This document shows, piece by piece, positions 22,601 to 34,760 of a stretch of DNA of 64,000 bases (the stretch's first letter is position 1; each line of letters starts with the position of its first letter). The stretch comes from Branchiostoma floridae (Eukaryota; Chordata; Leptocardii; Amphioxiformes; Branchiostomatidae). The DNA lies in contig NC_049984.1 in the NCBI RefSeq assembly GCF_000003815.2, positions 3,439,827-3,503,826 on the forward strand. Reading direction: 5' to 3'. The notes under the pieces were generated by a model. The model made no database searches. It was given only the letters and a program-made list of their open reading frames with translations, and had not been told where the DNA came from. The position numbers and the translations under genes are program-made.

Positions 22601-23033
22601 ATATTTTATACTTATGGACTTTCAGTGCTTTGAAGTTGGGCAAAATTTCAGATTCTTTACAACCTGAAAACAGTGTATTGTATTCAGGCTGCCCAGGGCC
22701 TTAGAATTTACAGGAGATTAACTTTACTGCTATTTCATACAAGTTTAGGCATTGCTCTGATCAGCATATTCTGCCTTTGTTGTTTAGTTAAAGCATTGTT
22801 CAGTGATAGTGCCCTTAAGTTGGTCAATTTTCATGTTTTTGACATGCCCAAATCCGGCAAAATGGCCCCCAAACTTCTTTGGCTTGTTGCCATGGCAACG
22901 AAGGGGTTCTGAGAAGAAAGAAAGCTATTTTGAGGGGTTGTGTACCAAGTATTATCACTGTGCAAAAAATGAGCCAAATCTATTTTTTGACCGGTGCCAC
23001 CATTGTTTGACCCTTACAGACATTCGCTCTTAA
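19678..23033. mobile_element. Foldback-like palindromic element, arms about 1.35 kb
   Basis: The left arm 19678-21030 is repeated in reverse complement at 21676-23033, from TTAAGAGCGAATGTCTG at the left tip to CAGACATTCGCTCTTAA at the right tip. Inner, more diverged pairing continues (about 21050-21125 with 21540-21640), leaving a loop of roughly 430 bases. Each arm contains about four tandem ~185-base units marked by GTTCTTGTTTxGTTGCTA (20167, 20352, 20538 and a weaker one near 20720). The arms are nearly identical; the matching 107-codon frames in both arms differ at two residues. Long subrepeat-containing terminal inverted repeats are typical of foldback transposons. No transposase is recognised. 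Confidence 0.85.
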
Positions 23034-23519
23034 GCGTTGGGTTTTTTTTTATACTTGTTTGATTTTAAATGTTGAAACCGCTTCTAATTCAAACTGTTCA
23101 CGGACGTCTAAAATGCACAAATACACAATACTGTACAAAAGCTACTGTAACACAAACAACTAGATACGTTTATAAACGGCCAAGCGTTTCAGACAACATC
23201 CGCTGAACGCAACACATATACAAATTATGATCCATAAAGGTTTCGTACTTACATGAACTGAGATATGTGCAAAACACATATTAGCTGAGCATACTCTCTC
23301 AAATCCAATTGTCTGTGGATTATGAAATACGTAAAAGTTAAACGGATATGTTTACGAAACAATGAACCCCTCCAATTTAGGGGTCAAATTATGTCACCGA
23401 GGTAAAAAAAAAAACCACTAAAGATCATCAAAATAGGCCCAAAGGAACACTACTATGTCTGATGGAATAGATTTATTTCCGAGATTTGCCTCAGCCTTTT
23501 CTCGTACCTTAAACGAGAA
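23034..23519. other. Sequence without a recognised gene
   Basis: Intergenic sequence between the palindromic element and the SINE. AT-rich; nothing recognised. Confidence 0.35.
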
Positions 23520-24017
23520 CCTAGTGGGGCCGCGTAGTACAGTGGTAGTGTATTCAGCCCGTGACCGAGAGGTCGCCGGTTCGAATCCGCCTGCCGTGTT
23601 GCCGGTCTTGTGCCCTTGGGAAAGGCACTTTACATGACTTTCCTCACTTTACCCAAGTGAAAAATGAGTCGTCCCTCGGATAGGACGTTAAATGGAGGTC
23701 CCGTGTATGGGGAGAGCCATACCCTATGCACGTTAAAGAACCCGCCACATGTGCGAACATCCACCCGAGCGGATCAAACCATTCCGGCCAAAATAGGGGT
23801 AGGGAATCTCACGAGCAGCCCTCGTAACCCCTGCTTCGCCTATTGGGTCAGTTAGTCCTCACTCATAGTGAGCAATTGGGCTGGTCTCAATCATGATGTT
23901 TCTGACCTAGGGCGAAGAGTTGCTGTTACAGTTCCAATCATGTAACCCGTAACCTTTAAGTGGCCTTCAGGCCTTGTACGTGGTGACCATTGAGTAAAAA
24001 AAAAAACCAAAAAAAAC
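23520..24017 (+). mobile_element. tRNA-derived SINE with A-rich tail
   Basis: The head GGGGCCGCGTAGTACAGTGG (A-box-like) is followed by GGTTCGAATCC (B box), about 35 bases apart as in a tRNA promoter. A body with CCTTGGGAAAGGCACTTTAC and ATAGGACGTTAAATGGAGG follows, and the tail is (A)n interrupted by CC (23996-24017). About 490 bases. Family name is not assigned. Confidence 0.85.
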
Positions 24018-24181
24018 GTGTGACATAATTCTTAGTGTCAATAGGTGGCGCTGCTGCGAGGTGGCGCTTCTGCGTGTTGCTGATACAAACAAAGCTTTAA
24101 AGATCCCTTTCCATGCGCATGTCAGGATTTAAAGGTCCCTCCCTTTATCATAAATAAACACTTGACAATCGACGAATCATC

Positions 24182-27100
24182 ATGGCGGACGCGGTAGACA
24201 CGGACGACTTTGCCGACGCCTTCAGGGCGTATGCCACCCAAGACAACACCGAGGGCACGGGTAAGGAGATGACCAGGGAGAACTTTGTCAAGATGTGCAA
24301 GGACTGCAAGGTCATCGACGGCAAGAAGGTCACTGAGACGGACGTCGACATCGTCTTCTCCAAAGTCAAGTGAGTGGCTGAGTCATAACATAGATATGAC
24401 TATATATCATGTCAAATGAAACGTACTTAAACCCCCCACTGTTACACAAAGATAACACCTAGTTCACCTTTATCAACAGGTTAGCCTATACCTAGTCTGT
24501 GTAACACCTAGTCTGCTGTCCTGGTAGCCTCCTTCACTTCTCTGTGGATCTTGAAGTTTTTGGGGTGGGGCCGTGGGGGTACGGGTGGAGGGTGTTTGGG
24601 TAGGTCGATTTTTAACCAGGAATACGCCGGGAAAGGAATATATGCCTGGAAGCTTGTAGCCGGCGAAGCTTGTTACATTGTCTTGTTTTTAAGAGTTTAT
24701 AAAATCTTGATATTGTTAAACGTATTTGTTCTTACATTTTCACCATCGCAAAGAAGCTAGGAGAATTCGAATGAAACATATACCTTTAGGTTCTATCTGA
24801 GTCTATAAAGTTCAGCTCTTTTTTGTAACGTCATACACTACATTCTTCTACAAAATGCTGTTCATCTTCTGTTCTATCTGGGTTACAGTATGACGTATTT
24901 GTTGCTCTAGTGGAAAGCATGGAGCCTAATTTTACTGACGAAATTACTCGTATGAAAACCTCTGACGGTGGTCTGTTCTTTTTGTTGTGATGACTCACTC
25001 CTGTGGAATGTGTATGACGTAAGAAGTTCTGTGTTCACCGCCGCCCACCGTGGTGACATTGCTGTGGTGGCGACTGTTAGTCATGGTTGAAGGCACCGCA
25101 AGCCTGCAAACAAACCGTGGGAGAACCATCAACAAGTTATCTTGTAGACCACGAAACTCGTTTCCACTCCCTATGCTCAGATATGGACCAAAATGCTTCC
25201 CTGTACGTTTTGATAATCGAGTCACGTACTTGTTTGTCGTTCCTTGCAATTTTTTTGGTCAGGAGTAGATGTAGATTTTAAAAACAGATGAAACTGAACC
25301 CACGACACCTCGAGGTCATGACATTCACCATGGTAACCGTATAATAACTAGAGTTCCACGACCCCATACCTTCGCCAAATGATTCTACCCTTTACAACTG
25401 CTGTATTGATTCTGTTTGTCATTAATTATGCAAATTAGGTATTCATTTGCATAAATTATATTAGTTGGTCATCTCCTTTACCAAACAAAAGGCGTACACA
25501 ATCTATGTTAAGAAACAAGGCTTAATCGCATTTTCTGATAATTTATGCAAATGAGGACCTCATTTACATAATTAATGTTTGACGGTGTTACCTGCACATA
25601 ACTTTCAAATGCTACAAGTACGAAAGTTCCTGTCAGTTACCACAATGACATTATAGCATTTTCTCATTAATTATGCAAATTAGGTCTTTATTTTGCATAA
25701 TAAATATACATAGATATTCTTTTTTTCTCAGTAAATGCCACATGTTGCAATGGTCCTATAATTGAACTGAGCCTGTTAAGACAATTTTCTAATTAATTAT
25801 GCAAATTAGGTTCTAATTTGCATATTTAATATGTAATTATATGAAGCATCACTTCAGCTATCTACATACAAATAATCATGACAATCCGTCAATCCCTTTT
25901 TGAGTTATTCCCTTTCAAAGTCTGAAACTAAACCTGCCCTGCAGTTACAAAACAAGCCGCTAGGGTGCCCAAATCTATACTACTTACTCTCGGTCCCACA
26001 AGCTATCTACCACTTAAAAATCATGACCACAGCATATCCAGAACCTGAGATATCAAACCCAGAAGTTCCGCTGCAGTACCGTAACAAGCCCCTAGGGGGC
26101 CCAAAATCTAATCGTTTTCAGGTCTTATCAAGATCTACCCACATACCAAATATCAATACAATCCATCCAGGCGTTCTCCAGTTATGCCGGTGTTCTACAC
26201 ACATACATACATACAAACACACGCTACCCAAAATATAACCTTCTTGGCGAAGATAACAAGCGTTTGTCTGTCATGTCACTATGGTCATGTCTAGGATGTG
26301 GTTAAATCTTGTTAACCACGCATGCGCAACGAAGCCGTGGGCGTATACCAGGTGTTTAAGTGATTCCTTGACCTTGGACTTTGCCGAAGTAAAATATCCA
26401 ATAAAGATAGATGTAATTTTAAACTAGAGTTCGGCGACCTCATACCTCCATGAAAATTTAGAGCTTTTGTAAATTTCATGCAAATGACTAAGACATTAAC
26501 ATAATTTATGCATGGTGTTGTTCATCATTGACAAACGTACACATGTCACAATTATAAAATTCCCATTATTAATCATAAAGCGGTTTTGCAAATTTTACAT
26601 AAATTATGCAAATAAGTTCCTCATTACCATATTTAGTATCTGCTTATATTCCACCTATCATAATTAACATGTGTTACATTTATTGAAGTCCAGTTATTGA
26701 AAACAACGGAATTATACAATTTCCTCATTAATTATGCAAATTAAGTCCTCATTTGCATAACATGTATATCATTATGAACATCTTTGCCTAAGGTACCCGC
26801 ATGCCTAATATGATGCAACTCCGTCAATCCTTTCTGCAGTTATCCTCTTTGGAATGTCTTGACAAAAACGCCCCTGCAGTTCCTAAATTAAATGTTAGGG
26901 GGCTGAAATTTGCTCCACTTTGTTATGACACTAAATGCTATCTACCACCCAAATGTCAAGACCATATCACGTCAAAGACAAGAGATACATAAAAAAAACT
27001 GCTATGATTGAATGTTGTCATTAATTATGCAAATTTGCTCCTATTTTGCATAATTAGCATTTCATCTTGTACAACATTGTCCAAGGTACCTACATACCAA

Positions 27101-27544
27101 AAATCATGAAAATCCGTTGTTCCCTTCTTGAGTTATCCTCGTCAGAAGTTTTTGACAAAAATGCCCCTGCTATCCCAAAACTAGACGCTAGGGGGCCCAA
27201 ACTTATGTCACTTCTTCCTGAGCACAAGAGCTTTCTAATACTCAAAAATCGTGACCATAGCATGTTCAGAACACCAAGATAGCAAAACCGGAAGTTGCGC
27301 CGCAGTACCAAGGGGAGCCGCTAGGGGGCCAAAAATCTAATCATTTCCAGCTTTCATCACACCCTACCAACACACCAAGTATCAAACCAATCCACCCAGC
27401 CGTTCTTGAGTTATCTTGTTTACACACAGACAGACAGACAGACAGACACACAGACAGACAAACGCGGGGTAAAATATAACCTCCATGACATTTCATGGAG
27501 GTAATTACCTCCATGAAATGTCATGGTGGTTATATTTTCACCAG

Positions 27545-27606
<62 letters not shown>

Positions 27607-29709
27607 AACAAGATAACTCAAGAATGGTTGAGAGGATTGGTTTCGTACTTGTGTGTTGGTAGGGTGTGATGAAAGCTAGAAGTGATTAGATTTTGGGCCC
27701 CCTAGCAACTTTCCTTGTTACTGCAGCGCAACGTCCGGTTTTGCTATTTCGTGTTCTGAACAAGATATGGTCCCAATTTTTGGGTGTTAGGTAGCTCTTG
27801 TGCTCAGGAATAAGTGACATACATCCGTAGCGTTTAGTTTTGGGATAGCAGGGGCATTTTTGTCAAAAACTTCTGTAGTGTATAACTCAAGAAAGGAACA
27901 ATGGATTTTCATGATTTTTGGTATGTAGGTACCTTAGACAATGTTGTACAAGATAAAATACTAATTATGCAAAATTAGATTACATATTCATAATCAATGA
28001 GCTTATTCTATCAAAGCAGTTTTTTTAATGTATCCCTTGTGCCGGGCATGATATGGTCTTGATATTCGGGTGGTAGATAGCTTTCAACGTCATGCCAAAG
28101 TGGGGCAAGTTTCAGCCTCCTAACATTTGATTTTGGAACTGCAGGGGCGTTTTTGTCAAGACACTCCAAATAGGATAACTATAGAAAGGATGGATTGCCA
28201 CCACTTTTGGCATGCAGGTAGCTTAGGCCAAGATGTTCAGAATGATATACAAATGAGGAATTATTTGCATAATTAATGAGGAAGTTGTACAATTCCATTG
28301 TTTTCAATAGCTGAACTTCAGTAAATGTGGCACATGTAAGTTATGATAGGTGAAACATAAGCAGATACCAAATATGCAAATGAGGAACTCATATACATAA
28401 TATATGCAAAAATAGCGAATCCGCATAATGACTTATGATGGGAATTTTATACTTGTGACATATGTACGTTAGTCAATAATGAACATCGCCATGCGTACAT
28501 TATGTAAATGGTTAGTCATTTGCATGAAATTTACAAAAGCTCTAAATATTTCATGGAGGCATGAGGTCGCCGAACTCTAGAAATTAGTATCCGTTTTTCA
28601 ATATTTTTCTTCATTTTTCAATTAACGGGATACATTTTCTCTGTTTGCAGTTGTTTTGTACAATCTTCAGTGCGGTCAAACGTTTTTTGTTTGTTTTGGA
28701 AACGGATCAAAATTGATGCGTGCGTGGACGTCGTCCATATCATAGAATCAGTACGGCCTTAAACACAGCCTTAAGCAATGTTTCACTATCACTATCATGT
28801 TTTCTTTTCAGGGACAAGTCTGCCAGTACGATCACGGTGGAGAAATGCAAGACGGCCCTGGAGGAGCTGGTTACCAAAGGATTCCCTAAGGACTTCGATT
28901 GCGAGGAGAGCAACCGGGTGGACCCGTTGACAGACCCGGAGAACCTGATGAAACTAATTCTCAGTCGACGTCGTTATCGTGAAGAAGACCTCAGCGCTTA
29001 CGGCCCGGTGAGCAATTTTTGGAGACGACTAAGGTTCCAACCAACTATTGTTGTGTTATGCCTAGTTGTAAGAATCCTAGGAACTCCACAAAAATCTTCT
29101 TCGTTGTCCGGTAACAGCATACCTCTCAGAACTCGAGAAGACTTACATTTATTGTTTCGATACTTCGTGTGTGTCATGACGAGACATCCAAAATTGATCC
29201 CCCGCCAAAGACACACACACCCCTCCCCCAAGGCTAATGGCTTATTTGTTTTGGACATGCTATGGTCATGATTTTAGTGGTTGATAGCTCTTGGGAAGAA
29301 AGTAATCGGTGGGCCCCCTATCGGCCTTTTTTTGGAAATGCAGGAGAAGAGTTTGTTTTGTACTTTGAAAGAGGGGTTGACGGATCGTCATGATTTTTGG
29401 TATGTAGATAGATGGAGTGATTATTTATTTATTTTTGTTCTGTAGAAGTCGCAGGCGGGTCTGACGGACCTCTCCACGTACACCGGCTCAGCCAAGGGCC
29501 GCTTCGGCGTCGAGCCCGGCAAGGGTAGGGGGATCGAGGGGCGCGAGCACGTCGAGCCCGGAGGGGGTTACGGTCTTGGTTACAATGACGCAGGCACCGA
29601 TGACGCGTCCGGCAAGGGCAGGGGGATCGAGGGGCACAAGGACGTGACCAAGAACACGGATTACGTCGCACCTCCCGCAGGCACCTACGATAAAAAGGTC
29701 AAGGAATAA
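24182..29709 (+). CDS. TPPP: TPPP / p25-alpha tubulin polymerization-promoting protein
   Basis: Coding exons are 24182-24369, 28812-29007 and 29446-29709, all with GT-AG introns and compatible phases, giving 215 residues. ATG context is CATCATGG. The p25-alpha core spans about 8-128 with CKDCKVIDGKKVTETDVDIV and FSKVK at the exon 1/2 junction. The C-terminus holds the family repeat GKGRGIEG followed by GTYDKKVK. Family knowledge: TPPP proteins are partly disordered, bundle and stabilise microtubules, and occur in neural, glial and ciliated cells. The GKGRGIEG unit is present twice, at residues 153 and 184, from an in-frame 93-base duplication; human TPPP proteins have it once. Intron 1 (4.4 kb) carries three Helitron-like elements. 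Orthology to TPPP, TPPP2 or TPPP3 cannot be split. Confidence 0.96.
24520..24690. repeat. Interspersed repeat shared with 35800-35970
   Basis: TAGCCTCCTTCAC, GTAGGTCGATTTTTAACC, GCCGGGAAAGGAATATATG and GGAAGCTTGTA occur in the same order in both places. No ends are defined. Confidence 0.65.
24691..25347. other. TPPP intron 1, unannotated part
   Basis: Intron sequence with no recognised exon or bounded element. Confidence 0.35.
25348..26256 (-). mobile_element. Helitron-like element, diverged member
   Basis: Starts CTAGAGTTCCACGACCCCAT and ends CTTCTTGGCGAAGATAA, so in the opposite orientation it starts TTATCTTCGCCAAGAAGG and ends CTAG next to T. The plan matches the elements at 26424-28580, with repeated internal TTATGCAAATTAGG / TTTGCATAA modules. 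Confidence 0.6.
26424..27504 (-). mobile_element. Helitron-like element, left half of a head-to-head pair
   Basis: Begins CTAGAGTTCGGCGACCTCAT (the complement of the CTAG 3' end) and ends with the hairpin CATGACATTTCATGGAGGTAA. It contains two ~290-base modules with TTTTGACAAAAATGCCCC- and CTAGGGGGCC-type words, and a CAGACAGACA run near its head. It lies in TPPP intron 1. Confidence 0.7.
27505..28580 (+). mobile_element. Helitron-like element, right half of a head-to-head pair
   Basis: Begins TTACCTCCATGAAATGTCAT and ends GGTCGCCGAACTCTAG; it is the reverse-oriented sibling of 26424-27504 and abuts it directly (GGTAA|TTACC). It contains a longer (TG)n array (27548-27606) near its head. Together they form a 2.16 kb palindrome with no spacer. 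Confidence 0.72.
27548..27606. repeat. Microsatellite (GT)n
   Basis: About 29 uninterrupted GT units inside the Helitron-like element, at the place where the sibling carries CAGACAGA. Confidence 0.95.
29008..29445. other. TPPP intron 2
   Basis: GT-AG intron of 438 bases. Part of it (29260-29410) resembles the module of the Helitron-like family (GACATGCTATGGTCATGATTT, GGGCCCCCTA). Confidence 0.6.
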
Positions 29710-29856
29710 ACCCATCCCACGGATTTTCAGGGTGGGTGCCACAAGCGCTGTAGCGTCAAACCATAGCACATTAGTAAAAGAAAACTTGAGCCAATTGTAC
29801 ACAATGCTTTTTGTGGCGCCATGTCACGATAGCTCACATTTATCTGCAGGGAAACT

Positions 29857-30083
29857 TATATCCGTTGTTTAAAAAAACGTATCTGCACCTGTATCTATAT
29901 AGCCGGTATATAATCGCCGTTCGGCGTAACACAACAGCTTTGTGGTACTTTGGGATATCAAGTCGTTGGAAGGTGGTTTCAAATTGCGATATCTTGAAAG
30001 TATTGCAATTTGAAACCATCGTTGGGCAACTTATATTAATACTCCTGCAATCGATCCCCTGCCAGTTTTAAACAACGGATATA
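29857..30083. mobile_element. Inverted-repeat element (TATATCCGTTGTTTAAAA ends)
   Basis: Left TATATCCGTTGTTTAAA, right TTTAAACAACGGATATA. It contains the segment TATATAGCCGGTATA, which recurs near 44885 and 57897. About 227 bases, 150 bases after the TPPP stop, so it may lie in the 3' UTR. Confidence 0.75.
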
Positions 30084-30790
30084 GGTTACTCCCGTGAATA
30101 AAGGTCAACTAGCGTTAGCCCACTTGCCTGATGTGTAGTGTTTGCAGTGTGATTTCATATCATACTATAGAATAATTTGATCTTATGGGCCCATTATAAT
30201 GAACTGCTTTCCCACTGACTGTTGCTGTGGCATTGTATTTGGCATGCCTTGTGGCTTAACACGTAAATACTCGCCTGTTGCGTGCTTGCTAACAAGATCA
30301 CAGTGTCTTTGCTTGCTTGTCTTGGGAGTGCGTTCAACCATGCCCAATCATGGTAATGCATGTCATTAAATCTGCAATGTGACTCTTACAGCAAGCCTGC
30401 CCAGCATGAACGTAGACGTAAGAATCACACAAGCTTTCTATTGATGTATAATGCATCGAAATGTGTGTAGAAATAACGGAAATATGATATACTAGTAGCA
30501 AAGTTGATATTCCAAACTTTTTGAGTTATATATATATGTTATATGCATGCAAATTATAGCTAGCATTTTTATACACTGAGTTGCTTCCATGTTGCGGTTA
30601 ATAAACGGTGTCACCAAAACAATACCCCCCCTGGTCTTGTTGTGAGTTATGTACAACGCCCTGAAGTGGCTTGACGGTTTAATTTTGTTAGTTCGCCTTC
30701 TTTTTTGGAAATACTATAATTCGAGTGTTTTTTAATCATATATTAGGACTTTGATATCGTCGTCATCACTATTGTAGGCATGACATAGTT
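30084..30790. other. Downstream flank of TPPP
   Basis: AATAAA hexamers are at 30097-30102 and 30600-30605. The second is followed by GT-rich sequence and could be the TPPP polyadenylation signal. Nothing else is recognised. Confidence 0.35.
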
Positions 30791-31183
30791 GTTATCACAC
30801 GTACCTCCTAGAGAAATGGAGGTCTTGTTTTGGGTGTGTCTACCTGTGCGACTGTGCTTGTTTCCGGATATTTGTGTTGAACATAGCTCAAAGACCTCTG
30901 GATTTATTGTGATACTATTTAGTATGTGGGCATGTGTTGGAAAGACGAAGGTCAAGGTCGATTCCCCCTGGCTCTACCCTGATTTTCCCGACTACATGTT
31001 ACTACTATATATTAAATATCTACGCGACTCAACCTCTGCTTGGAGAGTATACCCTGATAACTTCCGCGGAGCTGCAACAACCATTCGAGTTCCGAGAACG
31101 CATACCTCCGGCAACTTTTGGGTTTTGTGTGAATGGTTCCTACCTCCCACACCACCTCTCGGCCCCTCTGACGTGGTGGCACG

Positions 31184-31301
31184 GTCCAACTGGGTAACTT
31201 CGCATTATTGCACACGCCGGATAATTGTACAAAATACGCTGGCAAATTGGGTGTGCAGTTGACTGATTGGTATAATAAAGCGAAGTTATCCAGCTGGACC
31301 A
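31184..31301. mobile_element. Small inverted-repeat element, 27-base ends
   Basis: GGTCCAACTGGGTAACTTCG at the left pairs with CGAAGTTATCCAGCTGGACC at the right. Total 118 bases, no coding capacity. Confidence 0.75.
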
Positions 31302-31496
31302 CACCACCACAGCATTTTAGGATTCCATGAAATGAATAGAAGTGTGAGGTTATCCATTGTGCAATTAAATGGCTTCTACATATACTGTACTAACAGATAT
31401 CGACCATGCGAATAAGGGCCGGAATTGCTTAATTAATGCTAAAGGGTCATAATTCCTTGGTGGTAAATGGTAGGAAAGACATGTTTGTTGTCACAT

Positions 31497-32600
31497 GTAC
31501 CTCCATGAAAAATGGAGGTCTTGTTCTGCGTGTGCCTATATTTTTCTGTTTCCGGATATTTGTATACCGCATAGCTTAAAGACCCATAAATTGATTGTGA
31601 TGATGTTTGGTATGTGGGCAGGTGTTAGACAAACGAAGGTCAAGGTCGATTCTGTCCCCCCTGGCGACATTCCTTGGTATTGCTTCAAAGCGTCTGGTTT
31701 CCGTATCTTAAATCCTTCGGACGGGCTTGATTTGAGACTTTTCGTTGGCAGATAACTTTGATATCAGGGAGAAAATGGTGTCGGTTTCGACCCCCTAGCA
31801 GCTGCCTGTGGGACTGCATGGTCCTTTATGTTAAAATATTCCAATGAGGATAACTGCACGAAAGAATCGCGGATTTCCATATCTTTGACATGCAAGTAGC
31901 TCAGACGGAGATATGTGTACATAATTAGATACCAATTATTCAAATTAGGACTTTATTTGATTGATAAATGAGAAACTGTACGAATGCAATGTTTTCCATG
32001 ATATAACTTTAATCCATGTAACATATACCATCCATGGAAGGCGGGACATCGGCAAATGTCAATTATTGATAGATGCCAATTACCAATCAATCTAGGTGGT
32101 TAACGATAGGAATGTGACATGGCACTACTTGTTTTGTTATTGAACATGGATTACTTTGGATGGGAAAAATCTTCATGTTAAGACATGATATACAGGAACT
32201 GGAGTTCAAGTTGTCAATCAAATGAAAGAAAGTCAATATGAAACAGTAAAACACACATCTAAAATCGAAGTCTTGAGATGTTAAATCTAAGGTGACTTTC
32301 TTTGGACTACTAGACTTCTTCAGCAATATTTGCCTGATAAAGAGCCTATGGCGTCAGTTTTTTTAAGGCAACTCGGCCTGCATGAATGTGACCTGATACA
32401 CAAGGCTATGGACCACATTAGTGCTACATATCACAATTCTGACTGCTAGCGCTGATACTCATACATATAGGCCCCCTCATAGTTATGAGTTAAGAAAGGG
32501 ATATCTAGATACATGCATTGGCAGCCATGCAATTTTCTGTGCTGCATATGTAACTTACAAGACAATCGAAGGTGACTTTCAGTATAGCTTAATCGCCTTT
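31497..32600. repeat. Older interspersed repeat, copy 2 (uninterrupted)
   Basis: Homologous to 16346-18510 but without the insertion. The head is ACCTCCATGAAAAATGGAGG, a hairpin like the head of the Helitron-like elements, which suggests a distant relation. A partial relative begins at 30806 (ACCTCCTAGAGAAATGGAGG). Confidence 0.7.
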
Positions 32601-32984
32601 TTCATCAGTACGATGATAAGCTATATATAAGATATGATTGCTGCATATGACAATTCTGACTACCCATATTGATACACTTTGTTTTCTTCATAGTTGTGAT
32701 TTAAGAAAGGGATATTTAAAGATACACGCACTGGCAACCACGCAGATTTCGGTTCACATAACTTACAAACAGACCATAATGACCTGCACTAAAATGACAC
32801 TTCTAGATTGAAAATAAATCAACATTTACACAAACTTATGAATCATTTGCTTCATGGCATCACGTTATGGTAATGGTCATACGTAAATTCATAAGCTTTT
32901 ATAAACGTTGTAGGATTTTCACATGATCTCACTGTACGTACAAACTATTTCACATGTCCGAGAGCCGGATTTAGACTTCATTGA

Positions 32985-33390
32985 AGAAAGAAAGAAGGAA
33001 GGAAGGAAGGAAGGAAGGAAGGAAGGAAGGAAGGAAGGAAGGAAGGAAGGAAGGAATGAAGGGAGGAAGGAAGGAAGGAAGGAAGGAAGGAAGGAAGGAA
33101 GGAAGGAAAGGAGAAGGACAGAAAGAAAGAAAGAAGGAGGGAAGGAAAGGAGGGCAAGAAAGAAGAAAGAAAGAAGAAGGGAGGTCAAGAGGTAGGAAAG
33201 GTAATAAGAAAGAAAGAAAAGAAGGTTTGAGNNNNNNNNNNNNNNNNNNNNNNNNNNNNNNNNNNNNNNNNNNNNNNNNNNNNNNNNNNNNNNNNNNNNN
33301 NNNNNNNNNNNNNNNNNNNNNNNNNNNNNNNAAAGAAGGAAGGAAAGAAGGAAGGAAAGAAATAAAGAAAGAAAGAAAGAAAGGTTTGAG
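32985..33390. repeat. Microsatellite (GGAA)n with gap
   Basis: Long GGAA/GAAA array on both sides of the N run. At the corresponding place in copy B the array is (GA)n (48625-48735). Confidence 0.95.
33232..33331. other. Assembly gap (100 N)
   Basis: Exactly 100 N within the GGAA array; true length unknown. Confidence 1.
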
Positions 33391-33399
33391 CCCGAACAA

Positions 33400-34760
33400 A
33401 TCTTAAAAGTCTTATCCTTTTACACGTGTTGACCCATCGACATAAAATCATCCTTTCTTCAACCTAAAAACATCACGATGACAAATTACACAATAATATG
33501 AACATTAAAAATCCTGATATGTATAATTTCTCACTACCGGCCTTGACAGTACACTTAGAACTTCTGGCCAATATCATTTTTACACAAAATACAAAACAAC
33601 AACTGGATGCACCGACAAGACAATAATATTACAACTTTTTTTAATATATAGAGATGTGGTACGTTAGTGTAGAACATAGGACAATAAGTTTTAAACCATC
33701 GGAAAGTATAATAGAAACGCATTCAACATTTATGTCCATGATACTTTCTAATCTTAAATTTATATCAATAACAAATGGTAATCTACGCTAGCATATCACA
33801 TCTCTAGGCAGATCTATCGCATTGCCAGGAAGTAATACAATGATGTAAAGTTTGCATGACACATGAATGTGCAATAAGATACGACTACTATAGTGCCCCC
33901 AATTCTTATACAAAGTTATTCATGGGTCAAATTAGACGGAAATTCATACTTCCTACTAAAGGTAAATATTGTGGCAATCAACATTTCCCAATAAAGGTAA
34001 ATATTGCATATGAGCATATACAGATGTTCTTTCAATCAAAGTTTTGCTCAATCAATGAAAGTTACAACTACTAATAAAGTGTTACATTAAATTGATTCCA
34101 CATAACATAAAGCTGGTAGTGAACAATAACATCTCTTGGCCTCACACTTCATTCAGTAGCAAAAATAGAGAAATCTAGCATTTGTCTATTTGTAGTGAAT
34201 TGCTTTCTGCTAGGCATTTTCCCTTCATTACAGTCAGTAGTTACAAGAGAAATGTTTCTACACAGCAGTTAGGCCATGTTGATTTGCCATTATATGGGTG
34301 ACATCCTCTGGGAACCCAAAACTGATGCGAGCATGCGAATAAGAAAAGTTTGGAAAAAAAGCTGCCTTCATTATGAAATCTAAGTACAAATGTTCACAGA
34401 AAGGTTGTACAAATGACTGAAAAGTGTGAGGTATACAAAACAATTGATTTTTCCTCTTTGCTCTTTCACATCTTCCTTGACCTTAAAGTTTACCTTGGCA
34501 CTTAGTGACATTAATGGCCATTCATATACGCTTTCCGATGTTTTATGTAATCTACGGCATACATATGCTCATTTTGCAGCTGATTTGTACGATTTACAGT
34601 ATGGTCGAACACATTTTTCAAACGGCCGAAAATTGATGCGCGCGAGGATGTCATCCATATACTAGTAGTCAAATCAACATGGCCTTCCTGAATAATGTAC
34701 AAAAGGTATTTCAGCTAACAGGTAACCATTCCCATCATACAAACATCAGCCTCAGCACTA
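33400..34760. other. 3' flank of NHL-receptor gene A
   Basis: Sequence downstream (minus strand) of the last exon, mostly matched in copy B at 48780-49615. It probably includes the 3' UTR. No other gene is recognised. Confidence 0.5.

Noticed and set aside
23521-23595. tRNA gene
   Set aside because: A- and B-box words are present, but the region does not fold into an acceptor stem and continues into a 490-base SINE body with an A-rich tail.
26801-27311. Conserved-looking peptides (EVFDKNAPAIPKL and similar) repeated at 39536-40058
   Set aside because: They are translations of modules of the Helitron-like element. Similarity comes from DNA repeats, the frames are short, and no transposase or Rep motif is present.
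28720-28811. Upstream extension of TPPP exon 2
   Set aside because: The open frame continues left only by chance; the CTTTTCAG acceptor and family alignment place the exon start at 28812.
32923-33406. Long charged or Pro/Ser/Phe-rich open frames on both strands
   Set aside because: Pure translation of the GGAA microsatellite and N run.
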